Source: Halobacteriovorax sp. JY17 (GTDB taxonomy: Bacteria; Bdellovibrionota; Bacteriovoracia; Bacteriovoracales; Bacteriovoracaceae). From it: a stretch of DNA of 64,000 bases. Below, piece by piece: positions 29,291 through 38,818 of this stretch (position 1 is the first letter of the stretch; each line of letters starts with the position of its first letter). Where the stretch lies: the NCBI RefSeq assembly GCF_002753895.1, contig NZ_NJER01000002.1, positions 1 to 64,000 on the forward strand, written 5' to 3'. The position numbers and the translations under genes were made by a program. The notes below the pieces were generated by a model that saw nothing but the letters and a program-made list of their open reading frames with translations, had not been told where the DNA came from and searched no databases.

Positions 29291-31471
29291 ATGGATTATA
29301 CTATTTCAACTATTGCACCGATTGTCTTATTTCCGTTCATCGCGTTTGCTATCAATGCATTCATAGCGCGTAAAGCAACAAAAGTCGCAGTATTCATTAG
29401 TTGTGCTGCAATTGCTTTATCGTCGATTTGGGCAATTAGAATTTTTAAAGACTTTATTTTTGGTAATTACTCCACCGATCACTATGTACATAAAGTATTT
29501 ACTTGGTTTGATCTGAATGGAGCAGGTTTAAAATTTAATGTAGATATGGGTGTCTATATAGATAATATGACAGCTGTTATGCTTTTAATGGTAACTGTTG
29601 TTGCAACACTCATTCATATTTTTTCTACTTATTATATGAAAGATGACATGAACTACGGAAGAAACGGAAGGTTCTTTACGTATATGTCTCTTTTTACTTC
29701 AGCAATGCTAGGGCTAGTTCTTTCGGACAACCTCTTTTCAGTATTTATCTTTTGGGAATTAATGGGATTTTGCTCATATAGCTTAATTGGTCACTATTAT
29801 GAAAAAGAAAAAGCTGGAGACGCAAATGTAAAAGCTTTCATGACAACAAGGGTTGGGGATGTATTTTTCTTACTCGGTATTCTAGCTATCTGGACAAATA
29901 TTGGTTCTGTGGGATTCGTAGATATTTATGCTTCTATAGCTGACGGATCATTTGCAACTCATACAGCCCTTGGTATTCCATTGGCTACGTTTGCAGGTCT
30001 TGCAATTTTCATGGGAACAATCGGTAAATCAGCTCAGTTCCCACTTCAAGTTTGGCTTCCAGACGCGATGAATGGGCCTACTCCTTGTTCTGCTCTAATT
30101 CACGCGGCAACAATGGTTGCTGGTGGTGTTTACTTATCACTTAGAATTTATCCAATATTAGACTTGGGTGGGCTTACTACTTTAGTTGCTTATATCGGTG
30201 GGATTACAGCTTTTGGTGCGGCGACAATTGCACTCGTTCAAACAGATTTTAAGGCAGTACTTGCATATTCAACAATTTCTCAACTTGGGTATATGGTTCT
30301 TGGTGTTGGTGTTGGATCTTATAATGCAGCTTTCATGCACTTGATTACTCACGCTATCTTTAAGGCATGTTTATTCCTAAGCGCAGGTTCAGTAATTCAT
30401 TCATTACACGATCACCATACTCATGAGCATGTTCAAGAAATGCCAAGAATGGGTGGTCTTAGACATAAGATGAAATTTACTTGGTTTGCTATGTGGTGTT
30501 GTACTCTTGCGATTGCAGGGATCCCTTTCTTCTCAGGATTTGTATCAAAAGATAGAATTTTAGGTGATGCTCTAATTATGGCCCTTGAAAATAAGGCAAT
30601 GATTGTTCCAGCTCTTCTAGGTTTTGGTGGAGCACTTCTAACAGCATTTTATATGTGTAGAATGATGTTCTTAGCATTTCACGGAGAACCAAGAGATAAG
30701 GATCTGTATGATCATACTCATGAAGAGAAATTCTCATGGAATAGAAACCTTCCACTTTTAATACTTGCTGTATTTACATTGGGTGTTTGGTTTTCAGGAT
30801 CTTTAACAGGTCAAAAATTAATCAAAGTGGCTTCTCCTGAAGGGAAATTAGAATGGTTCTCAACTCTTGTTGCGAAGCCAGATGTATCGAAGTTTTCAGC
30901 TTATAAGAGAGAAGCATGGGCAAGTACTGATACTCGTGAAAAAGTTGCTCCTACTCATTCTCATTATGATCCAGATCATGGAATGACTGAAGAGGAAGCA
31001 CATCATGTTCATCATATACATCATATAGGCGCGATAGTATCAATCATCATTGCTTTTAGTGGTGTATTCATTGCGTATATGATGTATATCAGAAAGTCTT
31101 GGAATCCAGGTTGGTGGGTATCAACTTTTTCTGGTTGGTACAGAGCACTTCAAAATAAATACTATATGGATGACCTTTATATTAAAGGAATTATTCAGAA
31201 AGGGTTACTACCTTTGAATAACTTCCTAGCTTGGTTAGATATGGGGATTTATGACCGTTTCATCGTTGATGGATGGGTAACTGTAAATAGAGGCCTTTAC
31301 ACATTTTCGAAATGGTTTGATGACCTTTGGGTTGATACGATTGCGGTTGATGGAACAGGAGCGAGTGTAAGATTGTTTAATGTTGTTTTAAGAACATTAC
31401 AATCTGGAAAGATTCAGTTCTATTTCATTATGATTATTGTTGTTTTAGCTGGTTACATATTAGCATTATAA
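29291..31471 (+). CDS. nuoL: NADH-quinone oxidoreductase subunit L
   Basis: NuoL is the distal antiporter-like subunit with the long lateral helix. The 726-residue protein has the key helix-5 glutamate in FIFWELMGFCSYSLIGHYY (about 153-171), the lysine segment GKSAQFPLQVWLPDAM (about 239-254) and the C-terminal amphipathic helix and last membrane segment (LQSGKIQFYFIMIIVVLAG, about 703-721). An unusual His-rich segment lies before the lateral helix (THSHYDPDHG, then HHVHHIHHIG, about residues 556-583). AGGA-type ribosome site upstream. Confidence 0.96.
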   Translation: MDYTISTIAPIVLFPFIAFAINAFIARKATKVAVFISCAAIALSSIWAIRIFKDFIFGNYSTDHYVHKVFTWFDLNGAGLKFNVDMGVYIDNMTAVMLLMVTVVATLIHIFSTYYMKDDMNYGRNGRFFTYMSLFTSAMLGLVLSDNLFSVFIFWELMGFCSYSLIGHYYEKEKAGDANVKAFMTTRVGDVFFLLGILAIWTNIGSVGFVDIYASIADGSFATHTALGIPLATFAGLAIFMGTIGKSAQFPLQVWLPDAMNGPTPCSALIHAATMVAGGVYLSLRIYPILDLGGLTTLVAYIGGITAFGAATIALVQTDFKAVLAYSTISQLGYMVLGVGVGSYNAAFMHLITHAIFKACLFLSAGSVIHSLHDHHTHEHVQEMPRMGGLRHKMKFTWFAMWCCTLAIAGIPFFSGFVSKDRILGDALIMALENKAMIVPALLGFGGALLTAFYMCRMMFLAFHGEPRDKDLYDHTHEEKFSWNRNLPLLILAVFTLGVWFSGSLTGQKLIKVASPEGKLEWFSTLVAKPDVSKFSAYKREAWASTDTREKVAPTHSHYDPDHGMTEEEAHHVHHIHHIGAIVSIIIAFSGVFIAYMMYIRKSWNPGWWVSTFSGWYRALQNKYYMDDLYIKGIIQKGLLPLNNFLAWLDMGIYDRFIVDGWVTVNRGLYTFSKWFDDLWVDTIAVDGTGASVRLFNVVLRTLQSGKIQFYFIMIIVVLAGYILAL

Positions 31472-31502
31472 AAATTATTTTCTATATAAAGAGGAGTTGA
31501 CG

Positions 31503-33044
31503 GTGAGTGGAACGTCGAATTTATTAAACTGGATTCTTTGGATGCCGATGCTTGGTGCTCTAGGTGTATTACTTATTCCTAAAGCAAAAGAAAACGCGAT
31601 TAGATTTTGGGCCCTAGCAAATACTGCTATAACAATGGTTCTTACTGCTAAGCTTTGGATGGGATTTGATAATTCTATCGCAGGTATGCAAGAAGCATTT
31701 ACAGTAAAAATTCCTTGGATTAAGCAATTCAATATTTTCTATCACCTCGGTGTAGATGGAATTTCACTTCCAATGATACTTCTAACTTCAGTTATACTAT
31801 TTATTTGTATTCTAAGTTCATGGACAGTTAAGAAACAAATTAAAGGATACTTTGCTTTAATTCTCTTCTTACAAAGTACTATTTACGGAGTGTTCTTCTC
31901 CTTAGATTTTTTCTTATTCTATGTTTACTGGGAAGTAATGCTAATTCCAATGTTCTTCTTAATCGGTATTTGGGGTGGAGAGAACAGAGAGTATGCCGCT
32001 GTTAAGTTTTTTCTTTATACATTCTTTGGTTCAATCCTAATGCTTGTTGGTATGGTTGCTCTTTATCACGCAACTGGAAAAGGAGTAGACTCATTTGATC
32101 TACTTGCTCTTAAGGCCAGTGCTGATGAATTTATTAAAATGAAAGTAAGCCTATTTGGAACAGAAGTAGCATTTGATAAACTATTCTTCATGTTTATGTT
32201 CATTGGTTTTGCAATTAAGGTTCCAGTATTTCCATTCCACACGTGGCTACCACATGCTCACGTTCAGGCACCAACAGCAATTTCAGTAATTCTGGCAGGT
32301 GTTCTACTTAAAATGGGTACATACGGTTTCTTAAGAATTGCCTTCCCTATTTTTCCAGGTGCAGCAGTTTACTTTTCTAACTTCATAGCAATTCTTGGAT
32401 TAATAAATATTATCTATGGTGCTTTCTGTGCAATGGCACAAACAGATGTTAAGAAGCTTATCGCATACTCTTCAGTATCTCACATGGGATTTGTGATGAT
32501 TGGTATGGCCGCAATGACTTCTCAGGGTCTTAACGGTGCAGTTCTTCAGATGTTTAACCACGGTACTTCTGCAGCAATGATGTTCCTTCTAATTGGTGTT
32601 CTTTATGAAAGATCTCACCATAGATGGATTGTTAGACCAGATGGATCTAAAGGTTTTGGTGGTCTTTATACTCAGATGCCAACATTTTCGATTGTATTTA
32701 TTATCGGAATGTTCGCGGCCATGGGTCTTCCAGGATTGTCAGGATTTATTTCAGAAGCATTAATCTTCTTTGGAATTTATCAGAAATTTACAACAATGAC
32801 TGTTCTAGCACTTCTAGGTCTTCTTATTGGTGCAGCTTACCTACTGTGGATGTTCAAGAGAATGTTCTTTGGAGAAGTTGTTGAAGAATGTAAATCATAT
32901 ACAGATATGAATGCGAGAGAAATTTTCTATATGCTGCCACTTTGTATTGCTGTAATTCTTTTTGGAATTTGGCCATCACCAATTTTGGACATCATGAAAG
33001 CTTCAGTTAATTCTCTAGTTACTTTATTGGCGAATTATCAGTAA
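31503..33044 (+). CDS. nuoM: NADH-quinone oxidoreductase subunit M
   Basis: NuoM is the middle antiporter-like subunit. The 513-residue protein has the helix-5 glutamate (YVYWEVMLIPMFFLIGIWGG, about 140-159), the helix-7 lysine (GFAIKVPVFPFHTWLPHAH, about 236-254) and ISEALIFFG near the helix-12 region. I place the start at GTG 31503: GAGGAG at 31491-31496 is then 6 bases upstream, whereas TTG at 31497 would touch the ribosome site directly. Confidence 0.95.
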   Translation: MSGTSNLLNWILWMPMLGALGVLLIPKAKENAIRFWALANTAITMVLTAKLWMGFDNSIAGMQEAFTVKIPWIKQFNIFYHLGVDGISLPMILLTSVILFICILSSWTVKKQIKGYFALILFLQSTIYGVFFSLDFFLFYVYWEVMLIPMFFLIGIWGGENREYAAVKFFLYTFFGSILMLVGMVALYHATGKGVDSFDLLALKASADEFIKMKVSLFGTEVAFDKLFFMFMFIGFAIKVPVFPFHTWLPHAHVQAPTAISVILAGVLLKMGTYGFLRIAFPIFPGAAVYFSNFIAILGLINIIYGAFCAMAQTDVKKLIAYSSVSHMGFVMIGMAAMTSQGLNGAVLQMFNHGTSAAMMFLLIGVLYERSHHRWIVRPDGSKGFGGLYTQMPTFSIVFIIGMFAAMGLPGLSGFISEALIFFGIYQKFTTMTVLALLGLLIGAAYLLWMFKRMFFGEVVEECKSYTDMNAREIFYMLPLCIAVILFGIWPSPILDIMKASVNSLVTLLANYQ

Positions 33045-33056
33045 AAAGGTGAAGAA

Positions 33057-34532
33057 ATGCTTTTAAATTATTTAGCAAGTATAGGTCGATTTATCCCAGA
33101 GATTGTTCTGGTTGTAACAATGATTGGCCTTCTGTTTGTTGAGTCTACTTATGGCGAAAATGATAAAGGAAGCAAGAAAGGCTACCTTTATGCTACAGCC
33201 TATATAGGTTTAATCCTTTCGTTGGCTCAACTTGTTGGTTCTCTTGGAGATGCTCCAGGTGGAATATTTACAAATTCTCTGACTATTGATCCTTTTAGTA
33301 CTCTAGCTAAAATCATTATGGTGATCGGAACAGCTGGAGCAACTTATCTAAGTCGTAGATCAAGTGATATTTACAGCGAGCTAAAAGGTGAATTTGTTAT
33401 TATATCAATTGGTGTTTTAATTGGTGGAATGCTCTTAGCTTCTGCTAATAATATGCTTATGCTGTATATAGGAATTGAAACTCTTTCAATTCTTTCTTAT
33501 GTTCTTGCATCTTTAAAAAAGAACGATGATAGATCATCTGAAGCAGGACTTAAATATTCACTATATGGCGGAATTTCAGCAGGGATTATGCTCTTTGGTT
33601 TAAGTCATATCTTTGGTGTTGTTGGAACAATCCAATTTACAGGTATGATTGCTAAGTTACAGACCTTAGATACAATGCAAATAGCTATCCTAATGCCGTC
33701 GTTCTTAATGTTCTTCGCAGGTATCGGATACAAGATTGCTTGTGTTCCATTTCATATGTGGGCTCCAGATGTCTACGAAGGTTCGCCTCTTCCTGTCACA
33801 ACTTTCTTCTCCATAGTGCCTAAGATTGCAGGAATTGCAGTATTAGTTAGAGTTACTATGGCGTTCTTTGGTGGGGAGACAACAGCTCTTCAGATGACTT
33901 GGGTGGGAACTTTAAGTGTAATCGCAGCTCTAACAATGACAGTTGGAAATGTTTCAGCAATTGGGCAAAGATCAGTTAAAAGAATGTTAGCTTACTCATC
34001 AATTAGTCATGCAGGTATGATGATGATGGGTGTCGTTTGCTTGACTGAAATTGGAGTTACAGGAATTCTGTTCTACGGTATCACTTACCTATTTATGACT
34101 CTTGTTGCTTTCTTTATTACATCTTTTGTTCAAGACGAATATGGAAATGATCATTTTGAAAGATTTAATGGCCTTATTTTTAAGCACCCATTAATGGCCA
34201 TTTTTATGATTATCACAATGTTCTCACTTGCTGGAATTCCTCCATTTAGTGGATTCGTAGCAAAGTTTAATATTTTTAATGCTTTAATTGATAAGAACTT
34301 CTATGTTTTAGCAATCATAGCGGGATTAAATTCTGTTGTAGCTCTATACTACTATCTTAAGATTGTAAGATTAATGGTATTTAAGCAGAGCGAGAGTGAT
34401 GAGAAGATTGGAGGATTTGTTTTTTCTAATCAAGTCGCTATTGCAGTACTAACTGTTCCAGTCGTCTTACTCGGTGTATTCTGGGAAAGTATCATTCATG
34501 TTGCTAATGGAGCTAAGATCTTTATCCAATAA
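33057..34532 (+). CDS. nuoN: NADH-quinone oxidoreductase subunit N
   Basis: NuoN is the proximal antiporter-like subunit. The 491-residue protein has the helix-5 glutamate (MLYIGIETLSILSYVLASL, about 137-155), the lysine segment GIGYKIACVPFHMWAPDVYEG (within about 222-242; shown in part) and the late helix SLAGIPPFSGFVAKFNIF (about 388-405). It is the last recognisable nuo gene. Its stop overlaps the start of the first gene of a second seven-gene membrane cluster (TAATG), so transcription and translation run on. Confidence 0.96.
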   Translation: MLLNYLASIGRFIPEIVLVVTMIGLLFVESTYGENDKGSKKGYLYATAYIGLILSLAQLVGSLGDAPGGIFTNSLTIDPFSTLAKIIMVIGTAGATYLSRRSSDIYSELKGEFVIISIGVLIGGMLLASANNMLMLYIGIETLSILSYVLASLKKNDDRSSEAGLKYSLYGGISAGIMLFGLSHIFGVVGTIQFTGMIAKLQTLDTMQIAILMPSFLMFFAGIGYKIACVPFHMWAPDVYEGSPLPVTTFFSIVPKIAGIAVLVRVTMAFFGGETTALQMTWVGTLSVIAALTMTVGNVSAIGQRSVKRMLAYSSISHAGMMMMGVVCLTEIGVTGILFYGITYLFMTLVAFFITSFVQDEYGNDHFERFNGLIFKHPLMAIFMIITMFSLAGIPPFSGFVAKFNIFNALIDKNFYVLAIIAGLNSVVALYYYLKIVRLMVFKQSESDEKIGGFVFSNQVAIAVLTVPVVLLGVFWESIIHVANGAKIFIQ

Positions 34533-34855
34533 TGGAAGGTCTAAACTTCAATATATTTATAATTATTTCATCAGGTCTAAGCATTTTCTTAATTGTTTGG
34601 GCCTTTTTTATTAAAACACAGAAAAAAGACTTTCAAACAGATAGCGCGAAGCAATTCGTAACCAGCTCTGTTTTAAACCTCAGAACAACCTTGCAAATCT
34701 CACTTAGTATTTTATCAATTTTTATTTTAACTCTGATCATAAGAGGTTGGGAGTTGGGCGAGCTTTTTACAAGGGAAAACCTTTTATTAATAGTACCTTT
34801 TATTCTATCATTAGTTGTAGTTTTACTAATGGAACCACTGTCACGGAAGAGCTAG
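34532..34855 (+). CDS. Three-helix membrane protein, diverged NuoA-like
   Basis: A 107-residue protein with three hydrophobic helices (about 7-26, 53-70 and 82-101), the size and layout of NuoA. Its start LNFNIFIIIS resembles the FNLDVYMPVL start of the operon's own NuoA. The conserved NuoA Cys loop and FxxRFY motif are absent. The NuoA-like call rests mainly on position: it is first of seven genes whose order and sizes parallel nuoA-H-J-K-L-M-N immediately upstream. The ATG overlaps the nuoN stop. Not recognisable on its own. Confidence 0.6.
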   Translation: MEGLNFNIFIIISSGLSIFLIVWAFFIKTQKKDFQTDSAKQFVTSSVLNLRTTLQISLSILSIFILTLIIRGWELGELFTRENLLLIVPFILSLVVVLLMEPLSRKS

Positions 34856-34856
34856 T

Positions 34857-35753
34857 TTGGATAGTATAAGTAATGGGTTCGCTCCTGTTGTGGCCACAAC
34901 ATTTATGATCTTATTGTTTACTGTGATGATAGGATTTATTGATAAAGCTCTTAGACACGAGGCTTTGGATACTTATAAGGAATCGCTAAGGAACTTTAGA
35001 ATAGTTAGGACCTTTAAGATAAGCTTCTTAAACACTTCTATTTTCTCTCTCACACTTTCTTTAATAAGATTTAATATACTTTTTTACCTTTCAATTAAAA
35101 CGATTGGAAATATGCTTTATGGGAGTGATATTTTTCTTTTTGATTTAACTTACATAATCACTTTCGTAATAGTCTGCGAGTTTTTATTTTTTTTAAAAAC
35201 CAAGAAAAAGAATGAGATAAATGAAGTCTCTACACTTCCACTAGTAATAGTGATTACTCTTTCTTTAATTGGAGCTTTAAAATTAAGTTCAAACCTCATA
35301 CTTGAAAAAAATATATTCTGGCTACCGAGTGGCCTTTACTTAAGTAATTGGACAATATTAGAGTTTCCTTTGATCTTAATTCCTATGTTCTATATTCTGA
35401 TTGCTCTTTATACAAGAATAATAAAATCATCTGTCGCTTTAAGATATAATACCCTTGACCGTTTATTTGATTTTTTAAGTAATAATTTGCTCTATATTTA
35501 TATGGCCTGCTTCTTTCTTAGGTCAGTTATGGGGGGAGTCATTGATATAAACTTAATAGGATTTAAAGAATTAGCTTTTTTAAACTCTTTTCTATCGTTT
35601 CTAATTAAGTTTGGAGTAATAACAGTTGGGACAAGACTGCTAATAAGATTTTTACCATCTATTGTGGACGTAAGGAAAAAGAACTTGCTCCCATTAGCAG
35701 TTCTGATTTTATTTAATATACTTCTCGTGCATTTTGCGAAAGGAAGCTTATGA
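34857..35753 (+). CDS. Multi-helix membrane protein, diverged NuoH-like
   Basis: A 298-residue protein with about eight hydrophobic helices, starting at TTG 34857 after GGAAGAG. Its C-terminus (FLPSIVDVRKKNLLPLAVL, about 265-283) lines up with the NuoH end (TLPRLRIDQLVALCWKYL): a basic cytoplasmic turn between the last two helices. The NuoH quinone-site loops (ERKxSADLQ, AETNRAPFD) are not present, so it cannot act as a normal NuoH. Second in a seven-gene set collinear with nuoAHJKLMN. It overlaps the next gene by four bases (ATGA). Confidence 0.65.
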   Translation: MDSISNGFAPVVATTFMILLFTVMIGFIDKALRHEALDTYKESLRNFRIVRTFKISFLNTSIFSLTLSLIRFNILFYLSIKTIGNMLYGSDIFLFDLTYIITFVIVCEFLFFLKTKKKNEINEVSTLPLVIVITLSLIGALKLSSNLILEKNIFWLPSGLYLSNWTILEFPLILIPMFYILIALYTRIIKSSVALRYNTLDRLFDFLSNNLLYIYMACFFLRSVMGGVIDINLIGFKELAFLNSFLSFLIKFGVITVGTRLLIRFLPSIVDVRKKNLLPLAVLILFNILLVHFAKGSL

Positions 35754-36217
35754 TTACTTTCTTAATTGTCATCGTTTTTATTATTGCAAACTTCTCAATG
35801 ATAATTTCAAATAAATCTAACTTTAAAATTTTATTTAGTTTTTTAGTAAGTTTGATTGTCTTTATATTTTTAAATAACTTGAAATATGAATATGCAGATC
35901 TTTATCTGAATTTTATTACACTAATGAATTTTATGGCGCTTAGTTATGTGAAATTTTCTCAAACGGGACGCATCCGCGTGTTACCCTCAAAACGTAATAA
36001 TAAAACAAATAATATGATGCCAATCGTAAGCTCACTTGTTTCAACACTTTTAGTATTAATTCTTTTGAATGGAGTTAGTGATGAAATTCTAGAAAGAGAT
36101 ATTCTTTCGTTAAGAGAGACGAGTCAGGATTACTTTCATGATGTGAATATAATGTTTGTTGCAGGAATTAGTTTCACTGTACTCTTTATATTCCTGATGA
36201 AAAGAGTGAGAGAATAA
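35750..36217 (+). CDS. Membrane protein, diverged NuoJ-like
   Basis: A 155-residue protein with five hydrophobic segments. Its first 75 residues align in spacing with NuoJ: ISNKSNFKILFSFLVSLIV against ASKNIMHACVYLLASLFGV, then ADLYLNFITLMNFMALS against ADFLAATQMVVYAGGVV, and a final helix followed by a basic tail (FLMKRVRE against VISRPRKQ). The glycine pair of the NuoJ third helix is lost. Third of seven collinear genes. Its stop overlaps the next start by one base. Confidence 0.68.
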   Translation: MITFLIVIVFIIANFSMIISNKSNFKILFSFLVSLIVFIFLNNLKYEYADLYLNFITLMNFMALSYVKFSQTGRIRVLPSKRNNKTNNMMPIVSSLVSTLLVLILLNGVSDEILERDILSLRETSQDYFHDVNIMFVAGISFTVLFIFLMKRVRE

Positions 36218-36498
36218 TGACATATATACTACTCATCTCTTTAATTTTGATCACATCTATAGTTTCAATTTATATGATGTTTGCAAGACAAAATGCAATT
36301 GACTATTTCTTGGGTCTCACCCATATATTTACACTATTCATACTTGTTACTTACTATATAGAATTAGTGCATAAAGTATCATTTGAAGGGTCTTTAATAA
36401 CTATTTTTGGAGTTATCTTCTCAGTGGCGATTCCTTCTGCTGTGATAATAAGATTTAAGTATTATCAAGACAAAGGTAATAGTAATATAGAAGGATAA
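36217..36498 (+). CDS. Three-helix membrane protein, diverged NuoK-like
   Basis: The 93-residue protein is the clearest shadow copy. ARQNAIDYFLGLTHI (about 23-37) aligns with NuoK ARKNVIAILLGIELI, and the end SAVIIRFKYYQD (about 74-85) aligns with LAIVIRFYQIRE. Both membrane glutamates essential in NuoK are replaced: the Glu36 position is Thr35, and the Glu73 position is about Ser69. It should therefore not carry protons as NuoK does. It sits fourth of seven, where nuoK sits in the upstream set. Confidence 0.78.
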   Translation: MTYILLISLILITSIVSIYMMFARQNAIDYFLGLTHIFTLFILVTYYIELVHKVSFEGSLITIFGVIFSVAIPSAVIIRFKYYQDKGNSNIEG

Positions 36499-36499
36499 G

Positions 36500-38020
36500 A
36501 TGTTTGAATTAATTATACTTATTTCTATGGCCCTTGTTGTAATGTCTAAAAAGATTACAAATAAGTATGTGCCAATTTTTGGAAGATTACTTCAGATGGT
36601 AATTTCCATTTACTGTCTAAGTTCAGGTAAATTGGGCCTTGGTGCAAACCTTCTAGGATTTGAAGAAACCTCTTCACTTATTTATATCTTTACGATAGCT
36701 CTAATTTCTTTTGATCTTGATATAAATCTTAAAGATATAAAAATAAGAGAAATATTATTTCTATGTTCTAATGCCTTACTCTTGTCTGATCAAATTTCAA
36801 CAATTCTTATCACTATATTCTTAATTTTATTAATTTATCTCACTACACGCAGGGCTTATTTAATTGATTATATTTCAATATTTATTTTTAGTCTTATTTC
36901 TTTGATTTACTATGCTGAACTTTCGACAACAATATTAACTCTAAAAGATAGCTATTATCTTTATTTGACACCAACGTCTGAGTATTTATTCTTCCCTCTT
37001 TTAATTGCTTTTTGTTTTATAGAGTACATGAGGCTCTGGGGAAATCTAAGAAGAATAAGTACACTTCTTGTCGTAACTCCATTGTTTCTTATTTATAAAC
37101 TAAAGTTAGCAAATAATATTGATACTCAAGTAGCACTCTTTCTTCTTCCTTTATTCCTGCTTCCAATACTTGGTGAATGTTGCAAGCTATTTAAGAAAAA
37201 AACGATATCTTACGCAATTAATATATTATTTCAAACATCCTTAATGGCGAGTTTTACTTATGTATTATTTGCCAAGTATGAGTTGGCAATTGTTTCAAGT
37301 CTAGTTCTTCTCTTAATTTTGACTATTTATTCAGTTATGAAAAAGATGGTGGAAAGAAATGAGAGAATAATCATAACTTATTTTACGCTAATTAACTTGG
37401 CCGCAATTCCTCTTAGTTATTCAGGTCTTCTCTTTATTGATCTGATAAGTCTTAGTGGAAATTTTGTTGTAACAATTTCTTTGTTAGTAGGAGCTTTAGT
37501 CTCGTGGATAATCTTCGGTTTTGTAATACGAAAACACTCTGATGAACTTTTTATAAACGTACTTGAATCAACGTTTGAAGTGAAGCTTACTACTGGATTA
37601 GCTTTTATCCTAACAATATTAATTATATTCTTTAATCTATCTTTATTTGTAAGCAGTGAGAAGAATGGTTATAAGTTGATGCAAGTATTATTTCATACTA
37701 AAGAAAAAGTCGCAGAGGTAGGCCTTTTAAGTTATAACCTGAATTTTATAATCTATATTCTTTTGTTTGTTGTTGTAGGATATTTTCTCAAAGTAATAGA
37801 TGAGCGAAAAGCATGGCGTGGAGCATTCGTTCTTAATGAAGCCGTTAAAAGTGTAACACCTTCAAGAATTGAGGTTATAAATACATTAAAGATATCTAAA
37901 GAAAAAGATACACTTAATAAGGTGAACTTTTCTACAGAGGGGCAGACTTCAAGCTTTCAAATTTCATTCTATATACTAATTTTATTTTTGATTGTTAGTT
38001 TAGCGATAATTGAGTTTTAA
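36500..38020 (+). CDS. Multi-helix membrane protein, diverged NuoL-like
   Basis: A 506-residue protein with about 15 hydrophobic helices. LLLSDQISTILITIFLILL (about 93-111) aligns with NuoL LVLSDNLFSVFIFWELMGF, but the key glutamate is replaced. A segment NLAAIPLSYSGLLFID near residue 300 resembles the antiporter-family motif SLAGIPPFSGFVAK. The C-terminus keeps a charged amphipathic stretch and a last helix (SSFQISFYILILFLIVSLA) matching NuoL GKIQFYFIMIIVVLAG, so a lateral helix may be retained. About 220 residues shorter than NuoL. Confidence 0.7.
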   Translation: MFELIILISMALVVMSKKITNKYVPIFGRLLQMVISIYCLSSGKLGLGANLLGFEETSSLIYIFTIALISFDLDINLKDIKIREILFLCSNALLLSDQISTILITIFLILLIYLTTRRAYLIDYISIFIFSLISLIYYAELSTTILTLKDSYYLYLTPTSEYLFFPLLIAFCFIEYMRLWGNLRRISTLLVVTPLFLIYKLKLANNIDTQVALFLLPLFLLPILGECCKLFKKKTISYAINILFQTSLMASFTYVLFAKYELAIVSSLVLLLILTIYSVMKKMVERNERIIITYFTLINLAAIPLSYSGLLFIDLISLSGNFVVTISLLVGALVSWIIFGFVIRKHSDELFINVLESTFEVKLTTGLAFILTILIIFFNLSLFVSSEKNGYKLMQVLFHTKEKVAEVGLLSYNLNFIIYILLFVVVGYFLKVIDERKAWRGAFVLNEAVKSVTPSRIEVINTLKISKEKDTLNKVNFSTEGQTSSFQISFYILILFLIVSLAIIEF

Positions 38021-38818
38021 ATGATACTAATTTTTTTAATTTTTACAATATTCACAATTTTTCTTCGCTTAAGAGAATCGAGAAGCATACAAGAATCAAT
38101 TCCTTTTCTTATTGTAAGTATTATTTCTTGGATTTCATTCTTATTCTATATTTACTTAGATAATGAATATTATCTACTTGCTACATACGAAATAACATCA
38201 TTTGTGATTATTCTTCTTTTTGGAATAAGACTTGAGAGGTTCTTTCAACTTAAGTTTTTGGGGTTCTTTTTTCTTTCCTTAGTCTTTATATTTGGCGGTA
38301 TTTTTAAACAAGAAATATTATTCATGTATGTCGTTCTATCAACGATAGTTGCCCTCTCATCTAATTTTCTGGCTGATAGTAAGGTAAAGTATCCTTTCAT
38401 TCAGTTTAATATTATATCATTGATGAAGGCAAGAGAGTTTATCACTTCTCCAGTTGCTGTGGATGTTTTTCTCATTGCAATGGCTTTCTTGTTAATTTTT
38501 CTAATAGTAAATAAGTGTAGAAAATTCTCATCGGAGTCAATTTTTATCATGACAATACTTTGGCTAGGAGTATTTACATTCTCTATTAATGTTTATTTCT
38601 TACTTCTTGCTATTTTTCTATTACTATTGATTTCTCTTTTAGAGGTATTTAAAATAGGACTCTTTAGAAAAAAAGAAGATTTATTCATTTATATTGTTTC
38701 TCTAATAATTACCATTCCTTTAGCAAGGGCTTCTCTTACTTCTGCGATGGCCTCTCTCGCAATTTTTACATTCTGTCTTTTTATAAATAGAAGAATGATT
38801 GAAGGAGAAGAGCTATGA
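38021..38818 (+). CDS. Multi-helix membrane protein, diverged NuoM-like
   Basis: A 265-residue protein with about eight helices, half the length of NuoM. YIYLDNEYYLLATYEITSF (about 43-61) then ILLFGIRLERFFQLKFLGF aligns with NuoM FFSLDFFLFYVYWEVMLIP then FFLIGIWGGENREYAAVKF, keeping the helix-5 glutamate as Glu57. The matching helix-7 lysine and the later half of the antiporter fold are not evident. Sixth of seven collinear genes: it starts directly after the previous stop and overlaps the next gene by four bases. Confidence 0.65.
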   Translation: MILIFLIFTIFTIFLRLRESRSIQESIPFLIVSIISWISFLFYIYLDNEYYLLATYEITSFVIILLFGIRLERFFQLKFLGFFFLSLVFIFGGIFKQEILFMYVVLSTIVALSSNFLADSKVKYPFIQFNIISLMKAREFITSPVAVDVFLIAMAFLLIFLIVNKCRKFSSESIFIMTILWLGVFTFSINVYFLLLAIFLLLLISLLEVFKIGLFRKKEDLFIYIVSLIITIPLARASLTSAMASLAIFTFCLFINRRMIEGEEL

